Shown here: piece by piece, positions 4,401 to 6,468 of the stretch | Layout of the letters: each line of letters opens with the position of its first letter | How positions within the stretch are numbered: position 1 is the stretch's first letter | From: an uncultured Erysipelotrichaceae bacterium | GTDB taxonomy: Bacteria > Bacillota_I > Bacilli_A > Erysipelotrichales > Erysipelotrichaceae | Direction: 5' to 3' | DNA length: 6,468 nt | NCBI GenBank assembly: GCA_902766675.1 | Contig: CACXEN010000091.1 | Location: 1-6,468 of the forward strand | The notes under the pieces: generated by a model | Databases searched by the model: none | Told to the model about the DNA's origin: nothing | Seen by the model: the letters and a program-made list of their open reading frames with translations, nothing else | Program-made: the position numbers and the translations under genes

Positions 4401-6468
4401 TATCCAGTAGTTGATGGTACACAAGAATTTGAAGAAATGGTAAATAATCCAAAAGTTGTATTTGGAGAAAATGATAGTGTCATTCTAAATGATGTATTTA
4501 AAGGAAGCTTTGCATTAGATGATCTTTCTAAAGAAACACAAAATGTAGTAGCAACATATACAACAGATGGTGCAACACACAATATTGATTTGGTAACTGA
4601 AAATAATGTTGATTATAAATTTGAATTACCAAAAGAAGCTAGTGCTACATTAGATAATATTGTGATTGATGTAACAGTTACTAGAACAGATGCATCAACA
4701 TATACAGGCCAAAAGACAATTACAGTAAGAGATGAAGTATTATTCTCTGAATTAACACCTGAGCCAAATACAGAAACTGGTGAAGATTTAAGACCTGAGA
4801 TTGCTGTTACAGTAGAAAATGCTGGTGAAAACTATACAGCAAGCTTAAAAGTAGGCCAACAAACATATACACCAGAGATTAATGGTAATCGTATATCCTT
4901 TAAGTCTGAGGAAGATATGCCTAATGGTAGAACTTCTGCGACATACACAGTAACACGTGCAGATGGAAAAGAATTCTCTAAGACTTGGACATTCACAATC
5001 GGTGTTGCGACAGAAGGATTATACTTCGGACAATTGCATGCACATACACAATATTCTGATGGTGCAGGTTCTTTGGAAAGTGCATTAGAATATATTGAAG
5101 CGATTCCAGAAAGCGCAAACATTGATTTCGTTGCTTTCACAGATCACTCTAACTACTTTGACACAAGTGCAGCAGCTAACCCAGAAGGTGCTATGTATGA
5201 TATGTCTTTAGCTAGTGAATATAGCCAAGATACATGGAATAGATATAAGAGCACAATTGCGAAGCATAATGAATCAGGTAAAGTATTAGCAATTGGTGGC
5301 TTTGAAATGACATGGTCTGGTGGCCCTGGTCATATGAATACATTCAATACACCAGGTATTGTTTCTAGAAATAATGCAACGCTAAATAATAAAACAAGTG
5401 ATGCTGGTATGAAGGCATACTATGCATTATTAAGTCAAAACGAAGGAAAAGATTCTATTAGCCAATTCAACCACCCAGGTTCAACATTCGGAACATTCTC
5501 TGACTTCGCATATTGGGATGCGGTAATTGATGATCGTATCTTCTTAGTAGAAGTTGGTAATGGTGAAGGTCAAATTGGTCAAGGTGGATATTATCCAAGT
5601 TATGAATATTACACAATGGCATTAGATAAAGGATGGCATGTAGCTCCAACAAATAACCAAGATAACCATAAGGGTAGATGGGGTAATGCCAATGATGCTC
5701 GTGATGTTATCCTAACAGAAGATTTCTCTGAACAAGGTATATATCAAGCAATGCGTGATATGCGTATCTATGCTACAGAAGATAAGAATATGGAAATCTT
5801 CTATACAGTAAATGATATGCCACTTGGTTCAATCATTTCCGAAGTACCTGAGAAATTAGATTTCAAAGTACAACTATCTGATCCTGATAAATCAGATAAG
5901 ATAATTAAAGTTGAATTAGTTGTAAACTCTGGCTTAGTAGCTCATACATGGAGTGATGCTTCAGAAATCGCTAGTGGTGAACTAACTGCGACATTATCAC
6001 CTGATTATTCTTACTATTATGTAAGAGTTACACAAAGTGATGGCGATAAAGCAGTAACAGCACCTGTATGGGTTGGTGAAACATTAAAACTAGGTATTTC
6101 TAATGTATCTAGTTCAACAATGATGCCAGTTACAGGTGAAGAATTAACCTTAACAACAGGCGTATTCAATTCCGAATCTATACCAGCGAAAGTAAAGAGT
6201 ATTACTTATACAACAGATGGTTCAAAGGTTATTGGTGTGGATACAGAAGAAAAGGATCTTCCTGCTTCTAGTACATTAGATATTCCGTATAAATATACAC
6301 CAACAGAAGCGAGAGTGATGAAGATTACAGCTACTGTTGTGCTTGAACAAGAAGGTAAAACATTTACTTATACAAAGGATATTGAATTAGATGTATCTGA
6401 TTCAAGTAAACTTGTTTATATCGGTATTGATGCTTCACATCAAAATGAATATGTTGCAGGGAACTATA
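1365..6468 (+). CDS. Secreted multidomain PHP (CehA/McbA-type) metallohydrolase, 3' partial
   Basis: An uninterrupted frame of 1701 codons that runs off the window, so the C-terminus is missing. Order of parts: Sec signal peptide (1-34); six related repeats at about 45-210, 265-402, 411-556, 568-705, 716-860 and 870-1016; a Pro/Thr/Asp/Ser linker (213-264) after the first; probable beta-sandwich regions (about 1028-1124 and 1126-1213); a PHP domain (about 1219-1475); a beta-rich region (1476-1572); an Ig/CARDB-like region (1574-1677); and the start of a further domain (LVYIGIDASHQNEYVAGNY, 1683-1701), which resembles the first strand of DUF4350/ThuA-like amidotransferase-fold domains. PHP enzymes are metal-dependent phosphoesterases or hydrolases, and the CehA branch includes carbaryl hydrolase; the substrate here is unknown. 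An extracellular, wall- or matrix-binding hydrolase is my inference. Outside the signal peptide I count only two cysteines, as is usual for exported Gram-positive proteins. No lipobox is visible; any LPXTG or S-layer anchor would lie beyond the window. The frame looks intact. Confidence 0.88.
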   Translation, partial: MEGMKTKHYKRIWGVFFVVCMLLSILPIRITAAAEEVQPEAQLVTDLSDLKEGDKVVIYNEKQAKALMASAPSTSYRTGTDVTITDGKVVNPADNVLWTIGIDETETEKRYSFSNGQDANGKDYALNIASDTGNLRMKDPDSARAIKFWNIEKNDEESFFVYQTKYQGKTNNTNLYWYAYVYNETKPQFSTTEKTDENKDDLAIKFYKLISTETEPADPTPTPDPSADPSPEPSADPTPTPVPSTDPSPDPSTDPTTQPTGDPVLKDGSSVVIYNPANAMAFSSTKAGNYNAGTPVTIDGTTITGYSDKEIYTVSVTAENGEYAYTFTDVNSKTLAMGASNAYIMEGEANDKWALEARENGTYFMKNVARSTYLEWYSRYNNWSTYTKTSDAPLFELQFYVVPEPKKGLVTDLANLEDGDTVAIYNPANGKALGLGGAGGANYREAVSVTVTDDVMEDQDYNLVWTVGVNAETGTYTFTCDDNKLSVNASSNNLPLNGPNVNWTITPSSEVGKYYVTNADRNTQKLYYTVYKNTEEFSATNAAQEDAALLTQFYFVKEKPFDKGEAVLKDGQKVVIYNPANAMAFSSEKTGNYNAGAPVTINGETVTGYSDKEIYTVSVTEEKRGYTYAFTDVNGKTLAMDGSSAYIVEGEANDQWALEARENGTYFMKNVARSTYLEWYSKYNNWSTYGSTSDTPLFEQQFYVVPKVMEEGIVPSIDALEDGDTVVIVNKANNRALSQEYSGNYNSGPSVTIEGDKVVNPADTIIWTVGVTEKDGKKTYTFSTKDGKKLGMAAEKTSMPLDSVNVDWEISAGSEENTYLIKNVVRGAYVEWYANNNYWSAYYIIADDQKALFDQQFYYANRPAPQETSGLNEGDRVVIYNDNAKAVFGPLESGSSEPIDAVVVDDKVDAQNGAVIFTVEKDGDVYYFRSNGKYLAVYNVDNAEELVWSDTKEDTIEHRTRFTLTERNGGYLIYSENAKYNTSKVCLEFFAGHFTGWTYNAKNDIAIYTFQFYPVVDGTQEFEEMVNNPKVVFGENDSVILNDVFKGSFALDDLSKETQNVVATYTTDGATHNIDLVTENNVDYKFELPKEASATLDNIVIDVTVTRTDASTYTGQKTITVRDEVLFSELTPEPNTETGEDLRPEIAVTVENAGENYTASLKVGQQTYTPEINGNRISFKSEEDMPNGRTSATYTVTRADGKEFSKTWTFTIGVATEGLYFGQLHAHTQYSDGAGSLESALEYIEAIPESANIDFVAFTDHSNYFDTSAAANPEGAMYDMSLASEYSQDTWNRYKSTIAKHNESGKVLAIGGFEMTWSGGPGHMNTFNTPGIVSRNNATLNNKTSDAGMKAYYALLSQNEGKDSISQFNHPGSTFGTFSDFAYWDAVIDDRIFLVEVGNGEGQIGQGGYYPSYEYYTMALDKGWHVAPTNNQDNHKGRWGNANDARDVILTEDFSEQGIYQAMRDMRIYATEDKNMEIFYTVNDMPLGSIISEVPEKLDFKVQLSDPDKSDKIIKVELVVNSGLVAHTWSDASEIASGELTATLSPDYSYYYVRVTQSDGDKAVTAPVWVGETLKLGISNVSSSTMMPVTGEELTLTTGVFNSESIPAKVKSITYTTDGSKVIGVDTEEKDLPASSTLDIPYKYTPTEARVMKITATVVLEQEGKTFTYTKDIELDVSDSSKLVYIGIDASHQNEYVAGNY
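2013..2120 (+). repeat. 54-bp tandem repeat encoding a Pro/Asp/Thr/Ser linker
   Basis: Two adjacent 54-bp units (2013-2066 and 2067-2120) match at about 46 of 54 bases by hand count and encode 18-residue units beginning ADPTPTP and continuing DPSADPSPEPS or VPSTDPSPDPS. A partial third stretch, TDPTTQPTGDP, follows. The sequence is low-complexity, acidic and proline-rich, as in extended wall- or surface-spanning linkers, and separates the first repeat domain from the other five. Such arrays often vary in copy number between strains. Confidence 0.85.
2157..2570 (+). repeat. Repeat domain 2, close duplicate of domain 4
   Basis: Residues 265-402 (138 residues, 414 bp). It aligns without gaps to domain 4, 909 bp downstream, with about 113 of 138 residues identical by hand count. 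Long stretches also match at the DNA level, for example around CCTGCAAATGCAATGGCATT and GAATGTGGCTAGAAGCACAT. It carries the aromatic segment LEWYSRYNNWSTY. Confidence 0.85.
3066..3479 (+). repeat. Repeat domain 4, close duplicate of domain 2
   Basis: Residues 568-705, the same length as domain 2 with no indels. Differences cluster in short patches (for instance TAENGEYAYTF against TEEKRGYTYAF), while the ARENGTYFMKNVARSTYLEW core is unchanged. The intervening domain 3 and the following domain 5 are much less alike, so the similarity is specific to this pair. Confidence 0.85.
4446..5003 (+). other. Two probable beta-sandwich spacer regions before the PHP domain
   Basis: Residues about 1028-1124 (PKVVFGENDSVIL to QKTITVRDE) and about 1126-1213 (LFSELTPEPN to KTWTFTIG) consist of alternating hydrophobic and polar residues, Thr/Val-rich strands and no helical stretches, and each ends in a typical edge strand. 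They resemble bacterial Ig-like or fibronectin-like spacer domains, though I cannot name the family. They separate the repeat array from the catalytic domain. Confidence 0.5.
5019..5789 (+). other. PHP metallohydrolase catalytic domain (CehA/McbA type)
   Basis: Residues about 1219-1475 carry the ordered metal-ligand motifs of the PHP superfamily: LHAHTQYSDG (His1225, His1227, Asp1232), FTDHS (Asp1260, His1261), GFEMTW (Glu1314) with a GHMNTF segment after it (His1323), FNHPG (His1370), and NNQDNHKG (Asp1433, His1435). The GFE, GHxN and NHPG signatures fit the CehA/McbA branch better than the histidinol-phosphatase or polymerase PHP groups. All expected ligands are present, so the enzyme is predicted active with a di- or trinuclear metal site outside the cell. 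The substrate cannot be read from sequence. Confidence 0.87.
6084..6395 (+). other. Ig/CARDB-like beta domain
   Basis: Residues about 1574-1677 (LKLGISNVSSSTMMPVTGEELTLT pattern onward, ending in TYTKDIELDV) show a CARDB-like layout: a strand, the phrase 'MPVTGEELTLTTGVFN' resembling the usual start of such adhesion-type spacers, then paired strands. It links the PHP unit to the next, truncated domain. The assignment rests on pattern only. Confidence 0.45.
6411..6468 (+). other. Start of truncated C-terminal domain (possibly DUF4350/ThuA-like)
   Basis: Residues 1683-1701, LVYIGIDASHQNEYVAGNY, form a hydrophobic beta strand followed by Asp-Ala-Ser-His and an Asn-Glu-Tyr-Val-Gly-Asn-like turn. 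This recalls the first strand and loop of glutamine-amidotransferase-like DUF4350/ThuA-like domains that can follow PHP domains in large Firmicute surface proteins. Only 19 residues are visible, so the call is tentative. Confidence 0.35.

Larger units (their letters stand above)
1497..4412 (+). repeat. Array of six diverged repeat domains
   Basis: Each copy opens with a Leu-x-(Asp/Glu)-Gly-(Asp/x)-x-Val-x-Ile-Tyr-Asn type motif (LKEGDKVVIYN, LKDGSSVVIYN, LEDGDTVAIYN, LKDGQKVVIYN, LEDGDTVVIVN, LNEGDRVVIYN) and closes with a Phe-Tyr strand (FYKL, FYVV, FYFV, FYVV, FYYA, FYPV). Copies lie at 1497-1994, 2157-2570, 2595-3032, 3066-3479, 3510-3944 and 3972-4412. Copies 1, 3 and 5 share a central (L/I)WT(I/V)GV strand; copies 2 and 4 form their own close pair; copy 6 is the most diverged. 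Late in most copies is an aromatic cluster such as LEWYSRYNNWSTY or VEWYANNNYWSAY. I do not know an accepted name for the domain. A predicted all-beta ligand-binding module is inference. Confidence 0.8.

Noticed and set aside
1497..4412. Repeat array considered as a mobile element or CRISPR-like structure
   Set aside because: The repeats keep one reading frame, encode diverged protein domains of about 140 residues, and have no terminal inverted repeats, transposase or regular spacers.
4400..5652. Three short minus-strand open frames (4400-4582, 4832-5140, 5467-5652)
   Set aside because: All are antisense shadows within the well-supported large plus-strand frame, one directly opposite the PHP metal-ligand motifs.
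1365..6468. Possible frameshift or pseudogene in the long plus-strand frame
   Set aside because: Domain motifs from the signal peptide to the last codon stay in one phase, with no stop codon seen.

Overview
The window is low-GC DNA with two divergently placed genes. AT-rich codon choice, Gram-positive style AGGAG ribosome binding, a YibE/F-type membrane protein and a very large, cysteine-poor secreted multidomain protein all point to a Firmicute (Bacillota). A gut or oral Erysipelotrichia- or Clostridia-like organism is my guess; no marker gene fixes the genus.

Layout. Positions 1-26 hold a strong hairpin with T-runs on both sides, overlapping the stop codon of the first gene. On the minus strand, 1168-14, is a YibE/F-family polytopic membrane protein of 384 residues. 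Positions 1169-1364 are the intergenic region between the divergent genes. It holds a good minus-strand promoter, a perfect 9-3-9 palindrome with an extra half-site inside that promoter, a second inverted repeat, and the Shine-Dalgarno of the plus-strand gene. From 1365 to the right edge (6468) runs one uninterrupted plus-strand reading frame of 1701 codons, open at its 3' end. It encodes a secreted surface protein: signal peptide, six copies of an aromatic-rich repeat of about 140-165 residues (with a Pro/Thr/Asp/Ser linker after the first), two probable beta-sandwich domains, a CehA/McbA-type PHP metallohydrolase domain with its metal-ligand motifs in place, a further beta region, another Ig/CARDB-like region, and the first residues of what may be a glutamine-amidotransferase-like (DUF4350/ThuA-like) domain cut off by the window edge.

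Working together. Both proteins act at the cell envelope: one spans the membrane, the other is exported. No direct functional link can be shown. The shared 196-bp control region, with a palindrome placed where it could affect either gene, is the only sign of co-regulation. The least ordinary parts are the repeat array (two of six copies about 82% identical, the rest strongly diverged), its conserved aromatic motif, and the uncharacterised palindrome. I found no mobile element, CRISPR array, tRNA or rRNA.
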